Source: JAVBMU01 sp031551755 (lineage in GTDB: Bacteria; Actinomycetota; Actinomycetes; Actinomycetales; Cellulomonadaceae). Taken from it: a DNA stretch of 64,000 nt. The stretch's first letter is position 1, and each line of letters opens with the position of its first letter. Positions 50,952-60,442 of the stretch are shown here, piece after piece. Location: assembly GCA_031551755.1 (NCBI GenBank), contig JAVBNE010000005.1, positions 24,583 to 88,582 of the forward strand. The letters run 5' to 3'. The notes under the pieces were generated by a model. The model did not search any database. It saw nothing but the letters and a program-made list of their open reading frames with translations, and was not told the origin of the DNA. A program made the position numbers and the translations under genes.

Positions 50952-53119
50952 GCACACCCCGTGCCCTGTCCTGGGCAGTCATCCGTCCGGCTTTGCCCCA
51001 GGCCGTCACCAAGTTGAGTCCTCGGAGGTTGGTCGCCTCACCGGTGCTGTTCGTCGTGGAGATCGGTGCGGTGCTCAGTACGGTCCTGGCAGTGCGTGAT
51101 CCGAGCGGCTTCGCCGTAGCGGTCGTGGGCTGGCTGTGGGCAACGCTCCTGTTCTCGACCCTCGCAGAGGCTGTCGCCGAGAGCCGGGGGCGAGCCCAGG
51201 CATCGAGTCTGCGCGACAGTCAGCGGCAGACGACGGCCCGGCTGCTCGTCGGACAGCCGGTCGCTGTCGGCTCTGGTGGCGGTGACGATAGTGCCAGTTC
51301 CCTGGCGGTCGACGCGGGTGGTGGCTGTCGCCTCGCCGATCTGCCGACCAGCGAGCTGCCGTCAGCTGACCTTTCGGTGGGTGACCTCGTGGTGGTTGGT
51401 GCCGGGGAGACGATTCCGGGTGACGGTGACGTCGTCGAGGGAGTCGCAGCAGTCGACGAATCCGCCATCACGGGGGAGTCGGCCCCGGTGATCCGGGAGT
51501 CCGGCGGCGACCGGTGTGCGGTGACCGGTGGCACGGTGGTGCTCTCCGACACCTTGGTGGTTCGCATCACGGCGCCGGCTGGGTCCACCTTTGTCGACCG
51601 CATGATCGCCCTCGTGGAGGGCTCGCAGCGGCAGCGCACCCCGAATGAGGTCGCGTTGGGCATCCTGTTGACCTCGTTGACGGTGGTCTTCCTGCTGGCA
51701 GTCGTGACCTTGCAGCCGTTCGCCGACTACTCGGGGTCGCCGCAGTCGGTGCTCGTCCTGGTGGCACTGCTCGTGTGCCTGATCCCGACGACGATCGGCG
51801 GATTGCTCTCGGCGATCGGGATCGCCGGCATGGACCGACTGGTCCAACGCAATGTGCTGGCGATGTCGGGCCGGGCCGTCGAGGCGGCCGGTGACGTCGA
51901 CGTCCTGCTCCTCGACAAGACCGGAACGATCACCTGCGGGAATCGACAGGCGAAGGAGTTGTTGCCGGTGGTTGGTGTGACCATGAGCGATCTCGCGGCG
52001 GCCGCGCGGTTGTCGTCATTGGCGGACGAGACTCCGGAGGGCCGCAGCATTGTCGCGCTGGTGGAGGGTCCGGACCTGGCTGATTCGATGGCGACGACCG
52101 ACGACGAGCCGGTGACCGGATGGGCGACCGTCGACCCGGGCCAGGTCGGGCCGGGGACCTTGGTGCCGTTCTCCGCCCAGACCCGCATGAGCGGGGTCGA
52201 CCTTCCTTGCCCGGCAGGTGTCCATCGGATCCGCAAGGGTGCGGCGAGCGCCGTCGAGAGCTGGCTTCGGTCGACCGGCAGTGTCGAGCCGACGATCGCG
52301 CACGCTCAGGTCGATGCTGTGTCGGCGACGGGGGGGACCCCGCTGGTCGTGGCTGAGCAGCGAGGGGAAGAACCGGGACGGGTCCTCGGTGTCGTCCACC
52401 TCAAGGATGTGGTGAAGGAAGGGCTGCGCGAGCGGTTCGATCAGTTGCGCGCCATGGGCATCCGCACCGTGATGGTCACGGGTGACAACGCGATCACGGC
52501 CGGGGCGATCGCGGCTGAGGCCGGGGTGGATGACGTGCTGGCCGAGGCCACCCCTGAGGACAAACTCGCCTACATCCGCCGTGAACAGGCTGGCGGGCGA
52601 CTCGTTGCGATGGCCGGTGACGGCACGAACGACGCCCCGGCGCTCGCACAGTCGGATGTCGGGGTCGCCATGGCCAGTGGGACCTCGGCGGCCAAAGAGG
52701 CGGGGAACATGGTCGATCTCGACTCGGACCCGACCAAGCTGATCGAGATCGTCGAGGTCGGCAAGCAGTTACTGATGACTCGCGGCGCGCTGACCACGTT
52801 CTCGCTGGCCAACGACGTTGCCAAGTACTTCGCGATTCTGCCCGCCATGTTCATGGGTGTCTTTCCTCAGTTCGCGGTACTCAATGTGATGCACCTGTCG
52901 AGTTCACGCTCGGCGATTCTGTCGGCGGTGATCTTCAACGCGCTGGTCATCGTGGCGCTCGTGCCGTTGGCCTTGCGCGGCGTGCGGTACGTGCCGGCGC
53001 CGGCCGCTGCGCTGTTGGGGCGCAACCTGGCGCTCTACGGAATCGGTGGCCTCGTCGTGCCGTTCATCGGCATCAAGCTCGTGGACCTTGTCATTGCGTT
53101 CCTTCCCGGGATTGGCTGA
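50948..53119 (+). CDS. kdpB: KdpB ATPase subunit
   Basis: P-type ATPase of 723 residues. The phosphorylated Asp is near residue 323 in LLLDKTGTITCGN. Other landmarks are DESAITGESAPV, the hinge motif GDGTNDAPALAQSDVGVAMASGT, and the nucleotide-binding AQTRMSGVDL. A few insertions (for example the Gly/Ser-rich stretch near residues 100-115) lengthen it slightly. It is translated coupled to kdpA; kdpC starts two bases after the stop. Confidence 0.97.
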   Translation: MSTPRALSWAVIRPALPQAVTKLSPRRLVASPVLFVVEIGAVLSTVLAVRDPSGFAVAVVGWLWATLLFSTLAEAVAESRGRAQASSLRDSQRQTTARLLVGQPVAVGSGGGDDSASSLAVDAGGGCRLADLPTSELPSADLSVGDLVVVGAGETIPGDGDVVEGVAAVDESAITGESAPVIRESGGDRCAVTGGTVVLSDTLVVRITAPAGSTFVDRMIALVEGSQRQRTPNEVALGILLTSLTVVFLLAVVTLQPFADYSGSPQSVLVLVALLVCLIPTTIGGLLSAIGIAGMDRLVQRNVLAMSGRAVEAAGDVDVLLLDKTGTITCGNRQAKELLPVVGVTMSDLAAAARLSSLADETPEGRSIVALVEGPDLADSMATTDDEPVTGWATVDPGQVGPGTLVPFSAQTRMSGVDLPCPAGVHRIRKGAASAVESWLRSTGSVEPTIAHAQVDAVSATGGTPLVVAEQRGEEPGRVLGVVHLKDVVKEGLRERFDQLRAMGIRTVMVTGDNAITAGAIAAEAGVDDVLAEATPEDKLAYIRREQAGGRLVAMAGDGTNDAPALAQSDVGVAMASGTSAAKEAGNMVDLDSDPTKLIEIVEVGKQLLMTRGALTTFSLANDVAKYFAILPAMFMGVFPQFAVLNVMHLSSSRSAILSAVIFNALVIVALVPLALRGVRYVPAPAAALLGRNLALYGIGGLVVPFIGIKLVDLVIAFLPGIG

Positions 53120-53121
53120 CG

Positions 53122-53838
53122 ATGCAGACTTCATCGACTTCCGTCCGTGCTCTGTCGAGCGCTCGGCTTTCGACCCGGCCCGGCTCGGTTCGCGGCTTGG
53201 CTCCGCTGTGGCGGCAGACGCTCGCGGGCTTGCGCGTGCTGCTGGTCCTGACGCTGGTTTTGGGGGTGGGCTATCCACTGCTCATGGTGGGGGTGGGGCA
53301 GACGGCGTTCGGCTGGCGGGCGAACGGGTCGCTGGTTCGCGCGGATGGTTCCCATGCCATCTCGCCGGGGCCGGATGTCGTCGGCTCCGCGCTGGTCGGG
53401 CAGGCGGTCCCCGGACCCGATGCGGACGGCCGCGATCCCTGGTTCCACAACCGGCCCTCGGCGGCGAACTATGACTCCCTCGCCTCGGGTGCGTCCAACC
53501 TTGGACCGAATGATCAGGGGCTGGTGGAGACGGTTGAGTCGCGACGCGCGGCCATCGCGGAACGGGAGCAGGTGGACCCGGCCCAGGTGCCGGCCGATGC
53601 CCTGACCGCGTCGGCCTCCGGGTTGGACCCGGACATCAGCCCGGCGTACGCCGCGATTCAGGTGCCGCGCGTCGCGGCCGCGAGTGGGCTCACCCCGGAG
53701 TTGGTCGCGGCGATTGTGGCCCGGCACACGGCCGGTCGCGATCTCGGTGTACTGGGGGAGCCGCGGGTCAACGTGCTGGCCGTGAACTCGGAACTGGCCT
53801 CGAAGATAGCGTCCGAGTCGGCGAAGATGTCTCCATGA
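53122..53838 (+). CDS. kdpC: KdpC subunit
   Basis: Protein of 238 residues with one N-terminal membrane helix (LRVLLVLTLVLGVGYPLLMVGVGQ). The FHNRPSAANYDSLASGASNLGP and GLDPDISPAYAAIQVPRVA regions are diagnostic of KdpC, which assists potassium binding and complex stability. About 30 extra residues at the N terminus (MQTSSTSVRAL...) precede the helix. Confidence 0.96.
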   Translation: MQTSSTSVRALSSARLSTRPGSVRGLAPLWRQTLAGLRVLLVLTLVLGVGYPLLMVGVGQTAFGWRANGSLVRADGSHAISPGPDVVGSALVGQAVPGPDADGRDPWFHNRPSAANYDSLASGASNLGPNDQGLVETVESRRAAIAEREQVDPAQVPADALTASASGLDPDISPAYAAIQVPRVAAASGLTPELVAAIVARHTAGRDLGVLGEPRVNVLAVNSELASKIASESAKMSP

Positions 53839-53854
53839 GGCCGCAGGTGTTCGC

Positions 53855-56419
53855 ATGACCGGACCTGAGGCGGCGCCCGCCCGGATGGCCCCCCGGCGCG
53901 GGCAACTCACCGTGTACCTCGGTGCGGCCCCGGGGGTGGGCAAGACCTACGCCATGCTCGAGGAGGCGCATCGCCGTCGGGCGCGCGGCACCGACGTCGT
54001 GGTGGGCCTGGTCGAGACTCACGGCCGTGCCAAGACCGCGGAGCGGATCGGGGACCTGGAGGTGTTGCCGCGCAAGGCCGTCGATCATCGCGGGGTGGTG
54101 CTCCACGAACTGGATGTCGAAGGGGTGATCGCTCGGGGGCCGCGCGTGGTGTTGGTCGACGAACTCGCTCACACCAATGCGGCTGGCTCGGGGCACCCTA
54201 AACGCTGGCAGGACATCCATGACCTGCTGGACGCGGGTATCGACGTCGTGACCACCGTCAATGTGCAGCACCTCGCTTCACTCACCGACGACGTCGAGGC
54301 GATCACCGGCATCCGCCAACGGGAGACGGTCCCGGACGAGGTGGTTCGCGATGCTGACCAGATTCAGCTGGTGGATCTGTCACCGCAGGCCCTGCGTCGC
54401 CGATTGGCACATGGAAACATCTACCGGGCCGAGCAAGTGGACGCCGCCCTGGCCGCCTACTTCCGCACGGGGAATCTCATCGCGCTGCGCGAGCTGGCCC
54501 TGCTGTGGTTGGCAGACCGGGTCGACGATGCCCTCGCCAGGTATCGGGCGGACCATGCCATCGGTGCTACGTGGCCCGCTCGCGAACGGATCGTCGTAGC
54601 GGTGACCGGTGGCCCCGAGAGTGACACCCTGGTGCGCAGGGGTGCGCGGATTGCCCAACGAGCCGCCGGGGCACAGCTGCTGGCGCTGCATGTGGTCGCT
54701 GCCGACGGCCTGCCCACCGCCCCGCAGTCCCGGATCGCCGCCCAACGCGAACTCGTCGAATCGCTCGGCGGGAGCTTTCACACCGTGGTCGGCGAGGACG
54801 TCGCCTCAGCCGTGGTGGACTTCGCCCGAGGGGCCAACGCCACCATGATCGTCGTGGGTGTGTCGCGGCATTCGCGCTGGCGGGAGGCGATCTTCGGAGC
54901 GTCGGGAACCGAGATCGCGCGGCTGGCCGGGGCGATCGACGTCCACCTCGTCACTCATGAACGGGCCTCGTCCCGGCCGCTGCTGCGTGGCCGTTGGTCA
55001 CCATTGTCCCGGGTGCGGAAGGTCTCCGGCTGGGTCCTCGCCATCGCCGTGCCGGTCCTGCTGACCGTGGTGTTCCAGGCGACCGGCGACGCCCTGGCGT
55101 TGTCCACCCGCATCGTGCTGTTCCTGGCCGGGGTGGTGGCCGTGGCCCTGGTCGGCGGCCTGCCTCCGGCGGTCATGGCGGCTGTGGTGTCTTTCGTTGC
55201 GTTGAACTGGTACTTCACTCCGCCGACCGGGCGCTTGACGATAGCCGACCCGGAGAACCTGATCGCCCTGGTCGTCTTCGTGGTGGTCGCGGCGGCGGTT
55301 GCTTCGGTCGTGGATCATGCGGCACGCAACAGCGTGCGGGCCTTCCGGGCCCGGGCGGAGGCGTCGGCGCTCGCGGCCATGTCCCGGTCGGTGCTGTCCG
55401 GGGAGGACACCGCACGGGCGGTCGTCGCTCGGTTGGCGGAGACGTTCGCGCTGCCCGAGGTGCGATTGGAGGAGCGGGCGGGTGACCGAGAGCCCTGGCG
55501 GCTGCTGGCGGTGGAACGTCGCGCCACGCCGACGGTGGCGGTAGACGCTGCGGCCAGTTCGACTGTCCCGGTTGACGACCGGCATCGGATCGTCGTTCAA
55601 GGCCGGGTCCTGGCTGCGGCGGACCGCCAGGTGGTGGAGGCATTCGCGACTCAGGTCGGCATCGTGCTCGAACACGGCCGGCTGCGGGAGGAAGCCGCGC
55701 AGGCCGCTGTCCTGGAACAAGCAGACGCGACTCGCACCGCGCTGCTGGCCGCCGTCTCCCATGACCTGCGCACGCCACTGGCGGCGATCCGAGCGGCCAT
55801 TGACGGGCTTGCGGCCCCTGAGGTGTCTCTGGATGCCGAGGACACCGCTGCCCTGACCCACACCATTCAGGAATCGACCGGCCGGCTGGAACGGCTGATC
55901 GACAACCTGCTCAATCTCTCTCGGTTGCAGACGGGAAGTGTCCGGCCGGATCTGCGGGCCACCTCCCTCGATGAGGTCGTACCGCTCGCCGTGGAACCGT
56001 ACGGGCCGGGACTCGTGCAACTCGATGTGCCCGACGACCTCCCGTTGATCCGCACCGATCCGGGACTGCTGGAACGGGTGGTCGCGAACCTCACCGCCAA
56101 TGCCGTCCGGCACAGTCCGCCGGGTGAGCGGGTGCGGATCACGGCTTCGGCACGCCCGGAGACGATCGAGGTGCGGGTCATGGACCGTGGCCGCGGGGTC
56201 GATGATGAGGCGAAGGAGCGGATGTTCGAGCCGTTCCAGCGGCTTTCCGACACCGGCGGAGACGGCCTGGGGCTCGGGCTGGCTGTGGCCGACGGACTCG
56301 CCCGGGCAGTGGCTGCGAGTATCTCCCCGGAGGACACTCCGGGCGGGGGCCTCACCATGGTGCTGTCCGTGCCGCGGGAACCCGGCCCCGGGGTGAGCGC
56401 ACAGGAGGTGAGTACATGA
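53855..56419 (+). CDS. kdpD: KdpD sensor histidine kinase
   Basis: Sensor of 854 residues. The N-terminal KdpD domain has the P-loop GAAPGVGKTYAMLEEAH and VDELAHTNAAGS. A USP-like domain follows, then four close transmembrane helices (about residues 390-490), a GAF-like segment, and the kinase core with AVSHDLRTPLAAIRA and GLGLGLAVADGLARA. It phosphorylates KdpE when potassium is limiting. It overlaps kdpE by four bases. Confidence 0.96.
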   Translation: MTGPEAAPARMAPRRGQLTVYLGAAPGVGKTYAMLEEAHRRRARGTDVVVGLVETHGRAKTAERIGDLEVLPRKAVDHRGVVLHELDVEGVIARGPRVVLVDELAHTNAAGSGHPKRWQDIHDLLDAGIDVVTTVNVQHLASLTDDVEAITGIRQRETVPDEVVRDADQIQLVDLSPQALRRRLAHGNIYRAEQVDAALAAYFRTGNLIALRELALLWLADRVDDALARYRADHAIGATWPARERIVVAVTGGPESDTLVRRGARIAQRAAGAQLLALHVVAADGLPTAPQSRIAAQRELVESLGGSFHTVVGEDVASAVVDFARGANATMIVVGVSRHSRWREAIFGASGTEIARLAGAIDVHLVTHERASSRPLLRGRWSPLSRVRKVSGWVLAIAVPVLLTVVFQATGDALALSTRIVLFLAGVVAVALVGGLPPAVMAAVVSFVALNWYFTPPTGRLTIADPENLIALVVFVVVAAAVASVVDHAARNSVRAFRARAEASALAAMSRSVLSGEDTARAVVARLAETFALPEVRLEERAGDREPWRLLAVERRATPTVAVDAAASSTVPVDDRHRIVVQGRVLAAADRQVVEAFATQVGIVLEHGRLREEAAQAAVLEQADATRTALLAAVSHDLRTPLAAIRAAIDGLAAPEVSLDAEDTAALTHTIQESTGRLERLIDNLLNLSRLQTGSVRPDLRATSLDEVVPLAVEPYGPGLVQLDVPDDLPLIRTDPGLLERVVANLTANAVRHSPPGERVRITASARPETIEVRVMDRGRGVDDEAKERMFEPFQRLSDTGGDGLGLGLAVADGLARAVAASISPEDTPGGGLTMVLSVPREPGPGVSAQEVST

Positions 56420-57099
56420 GCGGTCATCGGGTATTGGTGGTGGACGACGACTCCGGGTTGGTGCGGGCACTGGCCATCAACCTGCGGGCACACGGCTGGC
56501 AGGTCACCACTGCGACGACGGGGCAGGGAGCGCTGGAGGCGGCTGCAACGACTCACCCGGAGGTGGTGTTGCTCGACCTGGGGCTGCCAGATCTCGGCGG
56601 GGTGGAGGTCATTGCCGGCATCCGGGGCTGGTCACAGGTGCCGATCGTGGTGTTGTCCGCGCGACAGTTGGGCGACGACAAGGTCGATGCGCTCGATGCC
56701 GGTGCTGATGACTACGTGACCAAGCCGTTCGCGATGAATGAGTTGCTGGCCCGGCTGCGGGCCGCGGTCCGGCGTGCCGGGCAGGATCAGGAACAACCCG
56801 CGGTGGTCGAGGCGGGGGAGTTGTCGATCGACCTGGCCCGGCGGCGCGTGTTGCGGTCGGGTGCCGAGGTCAGGCTGAGTCCCACGGAGTGGTCCCTGTT
56901 GGAGGTCCTCGTGCGCAACCAGGGCCGTATGGTCAGCCGGCAACAGCTCCTGCACGACGTGTGGGGGCCGTCATATTCGACGGAGACGAATTACCTGCGG
57001 GTCTACGCGGCACAGTTGCGGCGCAAACTCGAACCCGACCCGGCACGTCCACGCCATCTGATCACCCAGCCCGGGATGGGATACGTCTTCGAGGTATAG
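56416..57099 (+). CDS. kdpE: KdpE response regulator
   Basis: OmpR-family regulator of 227 residues. Phospho-acceptor Asp54 lies in VVLLDLGLPDLGG and the receiver Lys in YVTKPFAMNELLARL. The winged helix ends with LRVYAAQLRRKLEPDP and the GMGYVFEV end. It should activate the kdp promoter upstream of kdpF. It is the last gene of kdpFABCDE, followed by a long hairpin. Confidence 0.96.
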   Translation: MSGHRVLVVDDDSGLVRALAINLRAHGWQVTTATTGQGALEAAATTHPEVVLLDLGLPDLGGVEVIAGIRGWSQVPIVVLSARQLGDDKVDALDAGADDYVTKPFAMNELLARLRAAVRRAGQDQEQPAVVEAGELSIDLARRRVLRSGAEVRLSPTEWSLLEVLVRNQGRMVSRQQLLHDVWGPSYSTETNYLRVYAAQLRRKLEPDPARPRHLITQPGMGYVFEV

Positions 57100-57150
57100 G
57101 GCGGGCCGCCAGTAGATGGTCCGGATGTGGCGCGTTCGTCGTGCAAGAGG

Positions 57151-57188
57151 GCGTGCACCGCCGCTCGGGGGAGAGCGGCGGTGCACGC
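57151..57188. terminator. bidirectional terminator between kdpE and aceB
   Basis: Perfect 16-bp stem (57151-57166 with 57173-57188) starting GCGTGCACC, with a six-base loop. It lies between the converging 3' ends of kdpE and aceB. Confidence 0.85.
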
Positions 57189-57223
57189 GGGGCCGGCGCG
57201 CCATTGCGCCGACCGCACGGGGA

Positions 57224-58936
57224 CTAGCGGACCGGCTCGGGCTGGTCCACTGCAGAACCCACCAGGAACTGCGAGTAGGCACCGATGGTCAAGAACGTCG
57301 GGAAGTCGTCCGCCAACGCCACCGCCCGGAAGACGGCGGCCGCATCGGCGACCCGGTTGCCCTCGACCTTCGGCAGGTCCTCCACGATCTCATCCAGGAG
57401 TGCCTCGACCCGTGAGCGCGTGATCGGCACGCCCCCCTCGGTCTTGGTCCCCGATGCGATCCACTGCCACACTTGCGACCGCGAGATCTCGGCCGTGGCG
57501 GCGTCTTCCATCAGGTTGTCGATCGCGGCCGCGCCGGTTCCACGCAGCCACGATTCGATGTACCGGACCCCCACGGAGATGTTCGCCCGCAGCCCAGCCG
57601 CCGTCACGGTGGCCCCTGCACGGCGGGCCGAGCCGATGTCCAGCAGGTCGTGCTGGCTCACGGACACCTCCGCGCGCAGCTTGTCCAGTTGGTTCGGCTG
57701 GTCGCCGAGGACGGCGTCGAACTCCGCCCGGGCGACTTCGATCAGGTCGGGGTGGGCGACCCAGGTGCCGTCGAAACCGTCACCGGCCTCCCGGCGCTTA
57801 TCTGCTCGGACCTGTTCGAAGGCCCGCTCCGTGACATCAGGCCGTCGCCGGTCCGGGATGAAGGCGCTCATCCCACCGATGGCGTGCGCACCACGCCGGT
57901 GGCAGGTCGAGACCAGCAGCTCCGTGTAGGCCCGCATGAACGGGGCGGTCATGGTGACTTGCGAGCGGTCCGGGAGCACATAGGCATCCCCGCGGGTGCG
58001 GAAGGACTTGATCACCGAGAACAGGTAGTCCCAGCGCCCGGCGTTGAGCCCCGCACAGTGGTCGCGCAGCTCGTAGAGGATCTCCTCCATCTCGAAGGCG
58101 GCCGGGAGCGTCTCGATAAGGACGGTCGCCCGCACGGTCCCGCGCGGGATCGCGAGCCACTCCTGGGCGAATTCGAAGACCTGATTCCATAGGCGAGCCT
58201 CGCGGGACCCCTCCAGCTTGGGCAGGTAGAAGTACGGTCCACGGCCCCTGTTGATCAGCTCCGCGGCATTGTGGAAAAAGTACAGTCCGAAGTCGACCAG
58301 GGAGGCTGAAGTCGACGCCGAGGTGCCCGCCCGGTCGACGTAACGCAGGTGCTTCTCGATGAGATGCCACCCGCGGGGGCGCATCACGATGGTTGGCAGG
58401 TCAGTGAGCGTAGGGGAGGACAGCCGGTACTCCTTGCCCTCCGGCGAGGTGTACTCGAGGGTTCCTCGAATGGCGTCCCGTAGGGCGAGCTGTCCTTCGA
58501 TGACGTTCCGCCAGGTGGGTGAGCTGGCGTCCTCCTGGTCGGCGAGCCAGACCTTGGCACCCGAGTTGAGGGCGTTGATGGCCATCTTCGGGTCCGTCGG
58601 CCCGGTGATCTCCACCCGGCGGTCGACCAGGCCGGGGGCGGCGCCTGCGACCTTCCAGGTGGCGTCCTCGCGGACTGGGCGGCTGGACGCTTTGAAGTCC
58701 GGGTCCATCCCGTTGGCGATGTTCTCCCGGCGCCGCTGGCGGTCCAGCAGGATCTCGTGTCGCCGTGCCACGAACTCGTCGTGGAGGGCGGCCACGAAGT
58801 CCAGTGCCTGGGGCGTGAGGATCTCGTCGTACCGGGCGCCAAGGGTTCCGGTGACCCGGATCGTGCCTTGGGCGCGAAGCCCGTTCTCGTCCCCGGTGGA
58901 CTCGGTCGGATTTTCGTAGGCGAGTGTCAAGGGCAT
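57224..58936 (-). CDS. aceB: malate synthase A
   Basis: Enzyme of 570 residues condensing glyoxylate with acetyl-CoA to malate; the length fits the A isoform rather than the longer G form. Conserved stretches are INALNSGAKVWLADQEDASSPTW, MRPRGWHLIEKH, LPKLEGSREARLWN, ETLPAAFEMEEILYELRDH and HAIGGMSAFIPDR. GGAGCAG precedes ATG 58936. It lies 29 bp downstream of aceA on the same strand, so the two form the glyoxylate-shunt operon. Confidence 0.97.
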   Translation of the reverse strand: MPLTLAYENPTESTGDENGLRAQGTIRVTGTLGARYDEILTPQALDFVAALHDEFVARRHEILLDRQRRRENIANGMDPDFKASSRPVREDATWKVAGAAPGLVDRRVEITGPTDPKMAINALNSGAKVWLADQEDASSPTWRNVIEGQLALRDAIRGTLEYTSPEGKEYRLSSPTLTDLPTIVMRPRGWHLIEKHLRYVDRAGTSASTSASLVDFGLYFFHNAAELINRGRGPYFYLPKLEGSREARLWNQVFEFAQEWLAIPRGTVRATVLIETLPAAFEMEEILYELRDHCAGLNAGRWDYLFSVIKSFRTRGDAYVLPDRSQVTMTAPFMRAYTELLVSTCHRRGAHAIGGMSAFIPDRRRPDVTERAFEQVRADKRREAGDGFDGTWVAHPDLIEVARAEFDAVLGDQPNQLDKLRAEVSVSQHDLLDIGSARRAGATVTAAGLRANISVGVRYIESWLRGTGAAAIDNLMEDAATAEISRSQVWQWIASGTKTEGGVPITRSRVEALLDEIVEDLPKVEGNRVADAAAVFRAVALADDFPTFLTIGAYSQFLVGSAVDQPEPVR

Positions 58937-58965
58937 GGTGCTGCTCCGATGTCCGGTGGCGTCGA

Positions 58966-60306
58966 TCAGTGGAACTGAGCGGTCTCGGTGGAGCCCGCGA
59001 GCGCCAGGGTGGTGGCGTCGGGGTTCAGTGCGGTGGCGACCCGGTCGAAGAATCCGGTGCCGACTTCGCGCTGGTGGCGGGTGGCCGTGTAGCCGTCGGC
59101 CTCTGAGGCGAACTCGGCTTCCTGCAGCTCGACATAGGCGCTCATCGCGCGCTCGGAGTAGCCCTTGGCCAGTGTGAACATCGAGTGGCAGACGGCGTGG
59201 AAGCCGGCCAGGGTGATGAACTGGAATTTGTAGCCGAGGGCGGCGAGCTCCTTCTGGAAGGAAGCGATCTGGGCGTCGTCGAGGTGCTTCTTCCAGTTGA
59301 ACGACGGTGAGCAGTTGTAGGCGAGCATCTTGTCCGGGTAGTCGGCGTGGACCGCTTCAGCGAACCGACGGGCGAGGTCGATGTCAGGTTCGCCGGTCTC
59401 GACCCAGAGTAGGTCGGCGTAGGGGGCGTAGGCCAGCCCACGGGAGATGACGGTGTCGATCCCGGGAGTCGTGCGGTAGAAGCCTTCCGAGGTCCGTTCG
59501 CCGGTGAGGAACTGCTGGTCGCGGGGGTCGATGTCAGAAGTGATGAGGTCGGCCGCCAAAGCGTCGGTGCGGGCGACGATCACCGACGGCACGCCCGCGA
59601 CGTCGGCTGCGAGCCGGGCCGCGTTCAGGGTCCGCACATGCTGGGACGTCGGGATGAGCACCTTGCCGCCGAGGTGACCACACTTCTTCTCCGAGGCCAG
59701 CTGGTCCTCCCAGTGCACCCCGGCCGCGCCCGCGCCGATCATCGCGGTCATCAGCTCGTAGGCGTTGAGGGCACCGCCGAAGCCTGCCTCGGCATCGGCC
59801 ACGATCGGGGCCAGCCAGTCGCGTTCGGGCCGGGCGTCGGGCGACTCGGCGGTCTCGATCTGGTCGGCCCGCATGAGTGCGTTGTTGATCCGGCGCACGA
59901 CGGCCGGCACCGAATTCGCCGGGTAGAGCGACTGGTCCGGGTAGGTCTGACTGGCCAGGTTGGCGTCGGCAGCGACCTGCCAGCCGGAGAGGTAGATCGC
60001 TTTCAGGCCGGCCTTGACCTGCTGGACGGCCTGCATGCCGGTCATGGCGCCGAGCGCCGGGACCCATTCTTCGGAGTGCAGCAGCTCCCACAGTTTCTCG
60101 GAGCCGCGCCGGGCGAGGGTCTGTTCTTCGCGCACTGAGCCGCGGAGGGCGACGACGTCCTGTGCGCTGTAGTCGCGGCGGACGTCGGTCCAGCGCGGGT
60201 CGGTCGACCAGCTCAGGGCGAGGTCGGCTGCGGTCTGGCGCTGGTCGCCGGGGCGGGCCGGCTGGTCGGAGTCGGAACGGCGGTGGTCGTCGGCCGAGGT
60301 GTTCAC
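58966..60306 (-). CDS. aceA: isocitrate lyase
   Basis: Enzyme of 446 residues cleaving isocitrate to succinate and glyoxylate. The catalytic signature KKCGHLGGKVLIPTSQHVR is present, as are LYPANSVPAVVRRINNAL and GVHWEDQLASEKK. The GTG at 60306 is chosen because GGAGGA lies four bases upstream; the frame is open eleven codons further. It is divergent from a RamB-like gene, as in corynebacteria and mycobacteria. A TGTGA/TCACA inverted repeat lies directly before its ribosome site. Confidence 0.97.
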   Translation of the reverse strand: MNTSADDHRRSDSDQPARPGDQRQTAADLALSWSTDPRWTDVRRDYSAQDVVALRGSVREEQTLARRGSEKLWELLHSEEWVPALGAMTGMQAVQQVKAGLKAIYLSGWQVAADANLASQTYPDQSLYPANSVPAVVRRINNALMRADQIETAESPDARPERDWLAPIVADAEAGFGGALNAYELMTAMIGAGAAGVHWEDQLASEKKCGHLGGKVLIPTSQHVRTLNAARLAADVAGVPSVIVARTDALAADLITSDIDPRDQQFLTGERTSEGFYRTTPGIDTVISRGLAYAPYADLLWVETGEPDIDLARRFAEAVHADYPDKMLAYNCSPSFNWKKHLDDAQIASFQKELAALGYKFQFITLAGFHAVCHSMFTLAKGYSERAMSAYVELQEAEFASEADGYTATRHQREVGTGFFDRVATALNPDATTLALAGSTETAQFH

Positions 60307-60320
60307 GGTGTCCTCCATTG

Positions 60321-60342
60321 GTTGTGACGTGGCTCTCACAAC
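60321..60342. promoter_or_regulatory. inverted repeat in front of aceA
   Basis: GTTGTGA (60321-60327) and TCACAAC (60336-60342) are a perfect inverted repeat with 8-bp spacing. Half-sites resemble CRP/GlxR (TGTGA...TCACA), but the usual spacing is 6 bp. It is a candidate operator, directly upstream of the aceA ribosome site. Confidence 0.5.
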
Positions 60343-60376
60343 GACCTTCCCGTGACTCGCAACCCCTCCTCAAGGG

Positions 60377-60384
60377 AGTTTGCA
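60377..60384. promoter_or_regulatory. RamB-box-like AGTTTGCA
   Basis: RamB of Corynebacterium recognises AA/GTTTGCAAA-type sites. AGTTTGCA occurs between aceA and the ramB-like gene. The match is partial, and the protein here is a divergent relative. Confidence 0.35.
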
Positions 60385-60442
60385 GCAGAATTTTTCCCGT
60401 TCTTCCGTTGCGGATAAAGAGCGGCCTGTGCCACTCTCGGGG

